Shown piece by piece: positions 7,917 through 16,025 of a stretch of 64,000 bases of DNA. Origin of the DNA: Amycolatopsis sp. cg9 (GTDB lineage Bacteria > Actinomycetota > Actinomycetes > Mycobacteriales > Pseudonocardiaceae); NCBI RefSeq assembly GCF_041346945.1, contig NZ_CP166850.1:3720001-3784000 (forward strand), written 5' to 3'. The notes beneath the pieces were generated by a model. The model did not search any database. It saw only the letters and a program-made list of their open reading frames with translations, and was not told the DNA's origin. The first letter of the stretch is position 1, and each line of letters starts with the position of its first letter. The position numbers were made by a program, and so were the translations under genes.

Positions 7917-9518
7917 GTGCTCGCCGCGGCCGCGCTGGCGCTCTTCCTGGCCGCGGCGCCGGTCGACCAGCCACCGCTGCCCACCCTGCCGCAGAGCGCC
8001 GAGATCCAGCTCAAGCTCGAGCGCGACGGCTCGCTTTCGGTCGCCGAAGCGATCTCCGTCCCCAACGGCGTCACGATGGACCGCCGGGTCGCGCTGCGCG
8101 TCGCGGCGCCCCACCACCGGGACCGCGTCTACCGGGTCCGCGACGTCGTCCTCGAAGGCAGCGGGACGGCCGGGGTGGACCAGGACGCCTTCACCGTCCA
8201 CCTCACCTCCGGCACCTCGATCATCCGGTACACAGTGGACGGTGCGGTGGCCGGCGACCGGGTCACCTGGGAACTGGCCGGCGGCTGGAGCACCGAGCTC
8301 AAGTTCCTCCGCGCGTCCTTCGCCGCACCGAAGATCCCGGCCGCGGTCGACTGCCTCGCCGGGCCGCCGGACTCCGACTTCCCGTGCGGCGCCGCGCAGA
8401 TCGACCACGCCGGGCTGACCCGGTTCAGCCAGCAGAACCTCACCGCCGGCCAGCGGATGACGGCGACCGTCGAGTTGCCCGCGGGCACCGTGCCCGCCAA
8501 CGCCGTCGTGGTCCCGGCCGCGACGATCGCCGGCGCGTTCGTGCTCACCGCCCCGGTCGGCTGGGCCTGGGCCGGCTTCGGCGCGCTCCTGCTCCTGGCG
8601 GCCGCGCCGGTCTGGTCCGCCCGCCGCCGCGACGCCGCCGTCGGCGAACCGCCGAAGGTCGAACTGGTCACCGCGAAGGGTGAGTTCGCGTCGCCGGAGG
8701 GTGTGCTGCCGGGCCACGCCGGCGTCCTGCTGCACGGGCGCGCCGGGCCCGCCGACCTGGCCGCGACCGTGCTCGACCTCGCCGTCCGCAACTACCTGTG
8801 GGTGAGCGCCGAGGACGGCGGCTGGCGGCTGACCCGCCGCAACCCGCCCGACGAGCACCTGACGGCCTTCGAACGTGCGGTTTTCGCGGCCGCGGAGGAC
8901 GCCGGGACCGTCGCCGAGCTGCGCCGGCGGCCCCTCGACGTCGACGCCGCCCTGCACGCCGACGCCGTCCGCCGCGGCTGGCTCGCCCGGAAACCCCGGC
9001 GGCTCGGCCGGGCGGGGATCCGGGTGGTCTGCTACGGCGCGTTCCTCACGGTGCTGCTCGCGCTCACCGTCGGCTACGCCCAGCTCGGCGTCATCCTCGC
9101 GCTGGCCGGGGTCGCCGCGGTCGTGGCGTCGGCCGCGCTGCCCGCGCGGCGGCGGGCGGGCACCGACGTGGCCCGGCGCCTTCGCGGGGTCGCCGAAGTG
9201 CTGGCTTCGGCCAAGCCCAAGGACCTCACGAAGCCCCAGCGCGAGCTCGTCTTCTCGCGCGGTCTCCCGTACGCGTCAGCTCTGGGCGAACTGGCGCCGT
9301 GGGTCGCCGCCTTCGCCGCGCTCCCGCACCCGCCGCGGGTGTACTGGCACGCCGGCGACGTCACCCCTGACCAGGCCGGATCCTTCGCCACGGCGCTCGC
9401 GGGCGCGTTCGCCGGTGCCCGCCGCGCGCACCTCCCCCGCCTCGTGAGTGGGAAACAGGATCAGAACACTGTTTCCCACTCACGAGGCCGGACGCCGGAA
9501 TCCGCTCCGCCGTCGTAG
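7917..9518 (+). CDS. DUF2207 membrane protein, second copy
   Basis: The 533-residue paralogue repeats the architecture of its neighbour: signal-like N-terminus (LAAAALALFLAAAPVDQ), the DGSLSVAEAISVPNG and IRYTVDGAVAG motifs, a central helix, LAVRNYLWVS with RRNPPDEHLTAFERAVF, and a further helix pair. I chose the GTG at 7917, two bases after the previous stop, because it opens directly into a signal peptide. The last 25 or so residues are encoded by a perfect 20-bp inverted repeat and look unlike the rest of the family. Either the hairpin has been added to the gene end or the ancestral stop has been lost. The function is unknown. Confidence 0.85.
   Translation: MLAAAALALFLAAAPVDQPPLPTLPQSAEIQLKLERDGSLSVAEAISVPNGVTMDRRVALRVAAPHHRDRVYRVRDVVLEGSGTAGVDQDAFTVHLTSGTSIIRYTVDGAVAGDRVTWELAGGWSTELKFLRASFAAPKIPAAVDCLAGPPDSDFPCGAAQIDHAGLTRFSQQNLTAGQRMTATVELPAGTVPANAVVVPAATIAGAFVLTAPVGWAWAGFGALLLLAAAPVWSARRRDAAVGEPPKVELVTAKGEFASPEGVLPGHAGVLLHGRAGPADLAATVLDLAVRNYLWVSAEDGGWRLTRRNPPDEHLTAFERAVFAAAEDAGTVAELRRRPLDVDAALHADAVRRGWLARKPRRLGRAGIRVVCYGAFLTVLLALTVGYAQLGVILALAGVAAVVASAALPARRRAGTDVARRLRGVAEVLASAKPKDLTKPQRELVFSRGLPYASALGELAPWVAAFAALPHPPRVYWHAGDVTPDQAGSFATALAGAFAGARRAHLPRLVSGKQDQNTVSHSRGRTPESAPPS
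9439..9488. terminator. Perfect 20-bp stem hairpin inside the end of the second DUF2207 gene
   Basis: The arms 9439-9458 (GCCTCGTGAGTGGGAAACAG) and 9469-9488 are exact reverse complements around a ten-base loop. No U-tract follows, as is usual for high-G+C actinobacterial terminators. The hairpin lies 30 bases before the stop codon and 40 bases before the next gene, so it probably ends the DUF2207 transcript while overlapping its coding region. Confidence 0.65.
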
Positions 9519-9527
9519 GGTGGGGCC

Positions 9528-10820
9528 ATGGCCGATCCCGAGCTCGTCCGATACACCCTCGACAACGGTCTGCGGGTGGTTCTCGCCCCCGACGCGACCG
9601 CGCCGGTGGTCGGCGTCAGCGTGCACTACGACGTGGGTTTCCGTTCCGAGCCGGAGGGGCGTACCGGTTTCGCGCACCTCTTCGAGCACCTGATGTTCCA
9701 GGGCTCCGAGAGCCTCGAGAAACTCGCGCACTTCCGGCACGTCCAGTCCAGCGGCGGCACCTTCAACGGGTCGACCCACCCGGACTACACCGACTACTTC
9801 GAGGTCCTGCCCAGCGCCGCGCTCGAGCGCGCGCTGTTCCTCGAGGCCGACCGGATGCGCGCGCCGAAGCTGACGGCGGAGAACCTGGCGAACCAGATCG
9901 ACGTCGTCAAGGAAGAGATCCGGCTGAACGTGCTCAACCGGCCGTACGGCGGGTTCCCGTGGATCACCCTGCCGCCGGTGCTGTACTCGACGTTCCCCAA
10001 CGCGCACAACGGCTACGGCGGCTTCGAGGACCTCGAGAGCGCCACGGTCGAGGACTGCGCCGCGTTCTTCGACACCTACTACTCGCCGGCGAACGCCGTG
10101 CTCACCGTGGCCGGTGACTTCGAGGTCGGCGCGGCCAAGGACCTGATCGAAAAGCACTTCGGCGACGTCCCGCACCGGCCCGCGCCGGAGCGCCCGTCGT
10201 TCGCCGAGCCGCTGCCGACCACCGAGCTGCAGGGCGAGACGATCGACCCGCACGCCCCGCTGCCCGCGCTCGGCATCGGCTACCGGATGCCGGACCCGAT
10301 CAACGACGTCGACGGCTACCTGGCCTACCTCGTGCTGGCCGGCGTGCTCACCGACGGAGACGGCTCCCGCCTGCAGCAGCGGCTGGTGCACCGCGAGCCG
10401 CTGGTGGTCGACATCGGCGCCGGCGCCGGGCTGTTCGGCCCGTTCGAGGCCCGCGACCCCGACACGTTCACCATCACCCTCATCCACCCGCACGAGGTGC
10501 CCCGCGAGCGGGTGCTCGCCGCGCTGGACGACGAGCTCGAGAAGCTCGCCGAAACGCCACCGGACGAGCAGGAACTGCGCAAGGTGACGGCCCGCTGGAC
10601 GGCGAGCCTGCACTCGGAGCACGACCGCCTGGTGTCCCGGACCCTGGCGCTCGGCTCGTTCGAGCTGCTCTACGGCGACGCCTCGCTGGTGTACCGGCTG
10701 GCGGACCGGATGTCGGCCGTCACCGCGGAGGCCGTCTCGGCGGCGGCGAAGTCGCTGCGCCCGGACGCGCGTGCCGTGCTGGTGGTCAAGCCCGCTTCGG
10801 AAGGGAACAACGAGCAGTGA
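9528..10820 (+). CDS. M16-family zinc peptidase, catalytic subunit
   Basis: The 430-residue protein carries the inverted zinc motif HXXEH as HLFEH at about residues 51-55 and the downstream acidic region (VVKEEIRLNVL) supplying the third ligand, so it should be an active M16 (pitrilysin/processing-peptidase-like) metallopeptidase. The N-terminal substrate-domain signature LDNGLRVVLAPD is present. No signal peptide is seen, so it is probably cytoplasmic. A TAGGGT -10 lies exactly six bases before the ATG, predicting a leaderless mRNA. The next gene, a non-catalytic M16 paralogue, overlaps it by GTGA, which points to a heterodimer as in bacterial two-subunit M16 enzymes. Confidence 0.93.
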   Translation: MADPELVRYTLDNGLRVVLAPDATAPVVGVSVHYDVGFRSEPEGRTGFAHLFEHLMFQGSESLEKLAHFRHVQSSGGTFNGSTHPDYTDYFEVLPSAALERALFLEADRMRAPKLTAENLANQIDVVKEEIRLNVLNRPYGGFPWITLPPVLYSTFPNAHNGYGGFEDLESATVEDCAAFFDTYYSPANAVLTVAGDFEVGAAKDLIEKHFGDVPHRPAPERPSFAEPLPTTELQGETIDPHAPLPALGIGYRMPDPINDVDGYLAYLVLAGVLTDGDGSRLQQRLVHREPLVVDIGAGAGLFGPFEARDPDTFTITLIHPHEVPRERVLAALDDELEKLAETPPDEQELRKVTARWTASLHSEHDRLVSRTLALGSFELLYGDASLVYRLADRMSAVTAEAVSAAAKSLRPDARAVLVVKPASEGNNEQ

Positions 10821-12196
10821 CTTCGGCAACGCATCGCAGCGCGGCGGAGATCGGCCGCACCGCGCAGGGTCCCCGCCCGCTGCCCCCGCTCGGCGCGCAG
10901 CGCGCCGCGGCCGACCTGTCCCACGTGGACACCGAACTGGCCAACGGCCTGCGCGTGCTGGCCGTGCGCAAGGCGACCGTGCCGCTGGTCGAGGCGCGGC
11001 TGTGGATCCCGTTCGCGGGTGACGACGCCTTGCACCCGGCGATCGCCGAGGTGCTCGCGGAGACGATCCTCACCGGCACCGCGCGCCGCAACCGCATCGA
11101 GATCGACGCCGAGCTGGCGCTGATCGGCGGCGACATCGGCGCCGGCGTCGACCCGGAACGCCTGGTGCTGACCGGATCCGCGCTCGCCGACAAGCTCCCG
11201 ACGTTCCTCGACGTGCTCGGCGACGTCCTCACCGGCGCGACGTACGCGGACGAGGAGATCGCCCGCGAGAAGGAGCGGCTCGTCGAGCGGATCGCCGTCT
11301 CGCGGACGCAGCCGCGCACGATCGCGCGGGAAGCGCTGCAGAAGCACCGCTACGGCGACCACCCGGCCACCCGCGAGGTGCCGAAGGCCGAAGACGTCGC
11401 GGTGGTGACGCCGGAGCAGGTGCGGGCGCTGCACCAGGCGTCCGTGCTGCCGCGCGGCGCGGTGCTGGTCCTGGTCGGCGACCTCGACCCCACCGCGGTC
11501 ATCGGCGACCTGGAGAAGGTGCTCGGCGGCTGGGCGTCCGACCGCGCCGCCGTGCGGCTCCCGGCGCTGCCGGACCTGACGGGCCCGAACGTGCTGCTGG
11601 TGCCGCGCGCCGGCGCCGTCCAGTCGCAGATCCGGCTCTCCGCGCAGACCGTTCCGCGCACCGACCCGGGGTACGCGGCGCTGCAGCTGGCGAACCTGGC
11701 CTACGGCGGGTACTTCTCGTCGCGGCTGGTGGAGAACATCCGCGAGAACAAGGGGTACACCTACTCCGCGCACTCGGGCTTCGAGTTCACCGACGGCACC
11801 GCGGTGGTGAACGTCGACGCGGACACCGCGACCGACGCGACCGCCCCGGCGCTGCTGGAGACCCGCTACGAACTGGGCCGCCTCGGCCAGGTCCCGCCGG
11901 CCGGCGACGAGCTGGAATCGGTGCGGCAGTACGCGATCGGCTCGCTGCTGACGTCGACGTCGTCGCAGGCCGGGCTGGCCGGGCAGGTGCTCGCGCTGGC
12001 GTCGACCGGGCTGGGCCTGGAGTGGCTGAACGAGCACCCGGCGCGGGTGGCCGCGGTGACCGCCGACGAGGTGGCCGAAGCGGCGCTGAAGTTCTTCGCC
12101 CCCAAGCGGTTCACCGGCGTGGTCGTCGGCGACGCGGCGGTGCTGGAACACAAGCTCCTCGCGCTCGGCGACGTCGTGGTGGGCGAGCCGGCCTGA
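10817..12196 (+). CDS. M16-family peptidase-like protein, non-catalytic subunit
   Basis: The 459-residue protein has the M16 fold signature near residues 37-65 (ELANGLRVLAVRK, then IPFAGDDALHPAIAEVLAE) but the HXXEH zinc motif is absent. It keeps the RENKGYTYS segment near residue 308, the arginine/tyrosine pair that the non-catalytic subunit of two-subunit M16 peptidases uses to bind substrate. It overlaps the catalytic subunit gene by four bases (GTGA) and overlaps nudC by one base. The role is most likely to complete the chamber of the partner peptidase. Actual pairing is inferred from gene order and motifs. Confidence 0.9.
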   Translation: MTSATHRSAAEIGRTAQGPRPLPPLGAQRAAADLSHVDTELANGLRVLAVRKATVPLVEARLWIPFAGDDALHPAIAEVLAETILTGTARRNRIEIDAELALIGGDIGAGVDPERLVLTGSALADKLPTFLDVLGDVLTGATYADEEIAREKERLVERIAVSRTQPRTIAREALQKHRYGDHPATREVPKAEDVAVVTPEQVRALHQASVLPRGAVLVLVGDLDPTAVIGDLEKVLGGWASDRAAVRLPALPDLTGPNVLLVPRAGAVQSQIRLSAQTVPRTDPGYAALQLANLAYGGYFSSRLVENIRENKGYTYSAHSGFEFTDGTAVVNVDADTATDATAPALLETRYELGRLGQVPPAGDELESVRQYAIGSLLTSTSSQAGLAGQVLALASTGLGLEWLNEHPARVAAVTADEVAEAALKFFAPKRFTGVVVGDAAVLEHKLLALGDVVVGEPA

Positions 12197-13215
12197 TGTC
12201 CGTCCCGTTCGAACTGGGGGATCCGCCCACTCTGTCCCGGTCCACTGTGGACCGCCAGGAAGGCTTGCGCACCAACCCGGAACGCCTGCTCGCGAAGTGG
12301 CCCGATGCCCGGGTCGTCCTGCTGGACGACACCGGGCGCACCCCGGTCGTCGAGGGTTCGTCCGTGCTGGCGTTCCGCAAGGCGATCGACTTCGGCTCGG
12401 AACCGCCGCCGGACGCGGTGTTCCTCGGCGAGTGGCAGGACGTCGACTACTGGTCGCTCCCGGGCGGCCCGTCGGGCGAAGCCGACACGGTGAAGATGGC
12501 GGGCAGCTGGGGCTTCGTCGAGGAGGTCCCGCGCGCCGACGGCGAGATCTGGGTCGAGCTGCGGGGCTACGGAGACCTGCTGGACGACACGTCGGCGGGC
12601 CTCTTCACGACGGCGCAGGCGTTGCGCTTTTGGCGCCGTCAAGCCAAGTTCTGCACCCGCTGCGGCCACCCGACGGAACTGGTCCAGTTCGGCTGGGCGA
12701 GCAAGTGCACCAACGACGGCCGCGAGGAGTACCCGCGCACCGACCCGGCGGTGATCTGCCTGGTCCACTCGCTGGAGGGCACGAACGGCTCGCACGTGCT
12801 GCTCGCGCGCCAGCCGACCTGGCCGGCCGGCCGGTATTCGGTGCTGGCCGGCTTCGTCGAGGCGGGGGAGTCCCTGGAAGCCTGCGTGGTGCGGGAGATC
12901 CGCGAAGAGGTCGGGGCATCGGTCTCGGACGTGCGGTACCTGGGCAGCCAGCCGTGGCCGTTCCCCCGCTCGATCATGCTGGGCTTCACGGCCCGTGCGG
13001 ACCGGACGCTGCCCCTGGTCCCGGCGGACGGGGAGATCGAAGAGGCGCTCTGGGTGTCGCGTGCGGAGGTGCGTGAGGCGTTCGCGAACAGTGCGGTGCG
13101 GGGTGAGGGTTCGAAGCCGACGCCGATCGCGGGCGGCGCGGCGGAGATCATCCTGCCGGGCAACTCGTCGATCGCCCGCGTGATGCTCAAGGCCTGGGCG
13201 GACGCGGAGGAGTAA
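12196..13215 (+). CDS. nudC: NADH pyrophosphatase NudC
   Basis: The 339-residue protein has the NudC layout: an N-terminal domain, a zinc-finger region near residues 153-175, the PRTDPAVICLV strand, a complete Nudix box at about 219-241 (GFVEAGESLEACVVREIREE and following), and the NudC-specific SQPWPFPRS motif. It hydrolyses NAD(H) to NMN(H) and AMP and can remove NAD caps from RNA. The zinc site shows CTRC but only one Cys in the second knuckle (KCTNDG), so the fourth ligand is changed, perhaps to Asp. The ATG overlaps the previous stop, so it is read from the M16 operon. Confidence 0.93.
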   Translation: MSVPFELGDPPTLSRSTVDRQEGLRTNPERLLAKWPDARVVLLDDTGRTPVVEGSSVLAFRKAIDFGSEPPPDAVFLGEWQDVDYWSLPGGPSGEADTVKMAGSWGFVEEVPRADGEIWVELRGYGDLLDDTSAGLFTTAQALRFWRRQAKFCTRCGHPTELVQFGWASKCTNDGREEYPRTDPAVICLVHSLEGTNGSHVLLARQPTWPAGRYSVLAGFVEAGESLEACVVREIREEVGASVSDVRYLGSQPWPFPRSIMLGFTARADRTLPLVPADGEIEEALWVSRAEVREAFANSAVRGEGSKPTPIAGGAAEIILPGNSSIARVMLKAWADAEE

Positions 13216-13240
13216 CCGGCCGCCACAGAGCGCGACCACG

Positions 13241-13269
13241 AACGGCCCCGGCTACCCGCCGGGGCCGTT
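13241..13269 (+). terminator. Rho-independent-type terminator after nudC
   Basis: A 12-bp stem (AACGGCCCCGGC pairing with GCCGGGGCCGTT) closes a five-base loop and is followed by TTCGTT, the closest thing to a U-tract in this window. It ends the M16-nudC operon and insulates the ROK promoter about 80 bases downstream. Confidence 0.85.
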
Positions 13270-13346
13270 TTCGTTGCGCCCCGTGCACGTTTCCGGCAGG
13301 TGGCCCAGCACCGGACCAAGCGTTACCTGGCCGTTTCACGAGACCG

Positions 13347-13375
13347 TTGACGGCTGTGCTCCGGCTCACTACAGT
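13347..13375 (+). promoter_or_regulatory. Promoter of the ROK regulator and sugar operon
   Basis: TTGACG (13347-13352) and TACAGT (13370-13375) are separated by 17 bases, a good housekeeping-sigma promoter. The predicted start near 13382 gives a leader of about 40 bases. That leader contains an unusually A+T-rich patch (13391-13411, with AAAGTATCC and TAATTAAGT), the likely operator for the ROK repressor encoded just downstream. GGGAG precedes the GTG. Confidence 0.7.
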
Positions 13376-13422
13376 CCCCGGAAACCGTCTGTAAAGTATC
13401 CTAATTAAGTCGGGAGCAACGA

Positions 13423-14655
13423 GTGCGAGCCGGTAGCCCGCGGATGCTGCGCGAGATCAACGATCGCGCCGCCATCGAGGTCCTCCTTCGGGAAGGCCCG
13501 TTGACCCGCGCCGAACTCGAGCTCGCCATCGGACTCTCGAAGCCCGCCACCGCGCAGCTCATCACCCGGCTCGAGCTAGACGACCTCGTCGTCAAGGCCG
13601 GGGTCCGGGGCGGTGGCCGGGGGCCGCGGGCCCAGCTGTGGGCGGCCAACGGGAGTCTCGCCTTCGTCGCCGCCGTCGATCTGACGCCGCACTTCGCGGA
13701 CTTCGTCGTCGCCGATGTCGCCGGGGTCGTGCTGGCCGAGTACCGGACGCCGCTGCCCGTGCACGAAGGGGCCGATGTCGTCGGGACCTTCGGGGAGGCG
13801 CTCCAGAAAGTGGCCGAAGACGCCGGGATCACGCGGAACCGGCTGGCCCACGTCGTGATCGGCGCGCAGGGGGCGTTCGATCCGCGGACCGGCCTGCTGT
13901 CCTCCGCGCCGCACATCCCCGGCTGGCTCGGCTTCGACGTCCCGCAGAAGCTGTCCGACGAGCTCGGTGTCGACGTCCTCATCGAGAACGACGTCAACCT
14001 CGTCGCCGTCGAGGAGATGACCGTCGGGCAGGCCCAGGACGTCGACGACTTCGCCATGGTGTGGCTGTCCGAAGGCGTCGGCGGCGCCGTCGTGATCGGG
14101 CGGCGGCTGCTGCGCGGCGCGACCGGCGGTGGCGGCGAGATCGACTGGATGCGCGTCCCCGATCCGGCCACTGTGGACACCGGGGACATCTGGCCCGAGG
14201 CCGGCGCCCGGTTCGGCAACCTCGTCGACTCGCCCGCCATCTGCCGCCTCGCCGCCGCCCACGGCATCGAAGCGAAGAACGCCTGGGACGCCGTCGCCAA
14301 GGCGCCGAAGGGGCACCCGTTCCTCGACGACCTGGCGAAGCGGGTCGCCGGCGGCGTCGCCAACCTCGTCGCGGTCGCCGACCCGCAGCTCGTGCTCCTG
14401 TGCGGCGACACCAGCCGCGCGGGTGGCGAGGCCTTCGCCGCGCTCGTCGAGGAGAAGCTGCACGAACTCGTCCTGCCGCGCACGCCCGTCGGCTGCGCGT
14501 CCGTGCAGGGCAACGCCGTCCGCGCGGGCGCGCTGCAGTCCGCGCTCGCCACCACCCGTGAGGACGTCTTCGGCGTCGTCACCCCCACGCTCCTCGGGTC
14601 GCGCAGGCCCGAGGGCGACATCACCCGTCCCCGACCGAGTAGCCCCAACCGATGA
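13423..14655 (+). CDS. ROK-family transcriptional repressor
   Basis: The 410-residue protein has an N-terminal winged helix-turn-helix (about 10-60, with LTRAELELAIGLSKPATAQLI) and a C-terminal ROK/sugar-kinase-like domain with ENDVNLVAVEEM and LSEGVGGAVVIG. The cysteine-rich zinc motif (CxCGxxGCxE) found in many ROK proteins is missing: after GGGGEIDWMRVPDP the sequence goes a different way. ROK repressors sense a sugar or sugar phosphate. It sits directly before a sugar uptake and phosphoglycosidase operon, eleven bases from the next start, so it almost certainly regulates that operon and itself. The GTG at 13423 has an upstream GGGAG. Confidence 0.9.
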   Translation: MRAGSPRMLREINDRAAIEVLLREGPLTRAELELAIGLSKPATAQLITRLELDDLVVKAGVRGGGRGPRAQLWAANGSLAFVAAVDLTPHFADFVVADVAGVVLAEYRTPLPVHEGADVVGTFGEALQKVAEDAGITRNRLAHVVIGAQGAFDPRTGLLSSAPHIPGWLGFDVPQKLSDELGVDVLIENDVNLVAVEEMTVGQAQDVDDFAMVWLSEGVGGAVVIGRRLLRGATGGGGEIDWMRVPDPATVDTGDIWPEAGARFGNLVDSPAICRLAAAHGIEAKNAWDAVAKAPKGHPFLDDLAKRVAGGVANLVAVADPQLVLLCGDTSRAGGEAFAALVEEKLHELVLPRTPVGCASVQGNAVRAGALQSALATTREDVFGVVTPTLLGSRRPEGDITRPRPSSPNR

Positions 14656-14666
14656 GGAGGAGGGCC

Positions 14667-16025
14667 ATGCCCCCTACCACCCGGACCCGTCGCGGCGCCC
14701 TGCTTGTGGCCGCCGCCGCGGCGTCCGTCCTGCTGACCAGCGCCTGCTCCGGCGCCGCCGCGCCGAGCGGGGGTGACGCCGCGGCCGCGCCCGGCAAGGA
14801 CGACAAGCTCACGATCACCGTGTACTCGAAGTTCACCGACCGCGAGTACGGCGTGGTGACGGCCGGCCTCAACAAGCTCAAGGCGAAATACCCGAACATC
14901 GAGATCAAGCACGAGGGCAACCAGGACGACGACAAGCTCACCCAGTCGATCCGCGGCGGGAACCCGCCCGACGTAGCGATTTCCTTCTACACCGACAACC
15001 TGGGCGCGTGGTGCTCCACCGGCAGCTTCCAGGACCTGAAGCCCTACATCGAGCGCGACAAGATCGACCTGAACCAGATCCCGGAAGCGGTCCGCAACTA
15101 CACCGAGTACCAGGGCAAGCGGTGCGCGATGCCGATGCTCGCCGACGTGTACGGGATGTACTACAACACCGACATGTTCGCGTCGAAGGGCATCACCTCG
15201 CCGCCGAAGACGCTGTCGGAGTTGTTCGAGGACACCAAGAAGCTCACCGAGTTCAATCCGGACGGCTCGATCAAGGTCGCCGGTTTCCTGCCCTCGATGC
15301 CGTTCTACGCCAACCAGGCGCAGTACTGGGCGCAGTACTTCGGTGCCACGTTCCTGGGGCAGGACGGCAAGTCGGACCTCGCCACCAACCCGGGCTGGAA
15401 GGCGATGTTCGAGTTCCAGAAGCAGCTCATCGACTTCTACGGCGGCCACGACAAGGTCGAGAAGTTCAAGGCGGGCCTCGGCGACGAGTACTCCGCCGAC
15501 CACGGCTTCCACAAGGGCAAGCTCGCCATGATCATGGACGGCGAGTTCCGCACCGCGTTCCTCAAGGACCAGGCACCCGAGGTCAAGTACCAGACCGCGC
15601 CGTTCCCGGTGCTCGACTCGATGGCCGACCACTACGGCGGCGGCTTCACCACCGGCACGATCATCGCGATCCCCAAGGGCGCCAAGAACCCCGGTGCCGC
15701 GTGGGAGCTGATCAAGCAGGTCACCCTGGACACCGACACCCTGGTGGACATGGCCAACGGCCTGAAGAACGTGCCCAGCACCAAGGCTTCGCTCACATCG
15801 CCGAAGCTGGACCTGCAGCCGCAGTTCAAGACGTTCCTCGACATCTACGACAGCGGCAAGCTGGTGGCCAACCAGACCACCCCGATCGGTGACGCGCACC
15901 TCAAGGCCGTCAACGACTTCGCGGAGAAGTGGCAGGCCGGTTCGGTACCCGACCTCGTGGCCGGCCTGAAGACGGTCGACGCGCAGGTCAACGACGAACT
16001 CAAGCAGAAGGGCGCGGGCGGATGA
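14667..16025 (+). CDS. Extracellular solute-binding lipoprotein of a sugar ABC transporter
   Basis: The 452-residue protein has a twin-arginine-like basic N-terminus (TRTRRGALLV), a hydrophobic core and a lipobox-like end (LLTSAC), so it is probably a lipoprotein anchored outside the membrane. The rest resembles family 1 sugar-binding proteins (IEIKHEGNQDDDKL, PPDVAISFYTDN). It should capture a sugar, possibly a disaccharide, and hand it to the two permeases that follow. I chose the second ATG (14667), because the strong AGGAGGAGG ribosome site at 14655-14663 overlaps the first one. It is the first gene after the ROK regulator. Confidence 0.92.
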   Translation: MPPTTRTRRGALLVAAAAASVLLTSACSGAAAPSGGDAAAAPGKDDKLTITVYSKFTDREYGVVTAGLNKLKAKYPNIEIKHEGNQDDDKLTQSIRGGNPPDVAISFYTDNLGAWCSTGSFQDLKPYIERDKIDLNQIPEAVRNYTEYQGKRCAMPMLADVYGMYYNTDMFASKGITSPPKTLSELFEDTKKLTEFNPDGSIKVAGFLPSMPFYANQAQYWAQYFGATFLGQDGKSDLATNPGWKAMFEFQKQLIDFYGGHDKVEKFKAGLGDEYSADHGFHKGKLAMIMDGEFRTAFLKDQAPEVKYQTAPFPVLDSMADHYGGGFTTGTIIAIPKGAKNPGAAWELIKQVTLDTDTLVDMANGLKNVPSTKASLTSPKLDLQPQFKTFLDIYDSGKLVANQTTPIGDAHLKAVNDFAEKWQAGSVPDLVAGLKTVDAQVNDELKQKGAGG

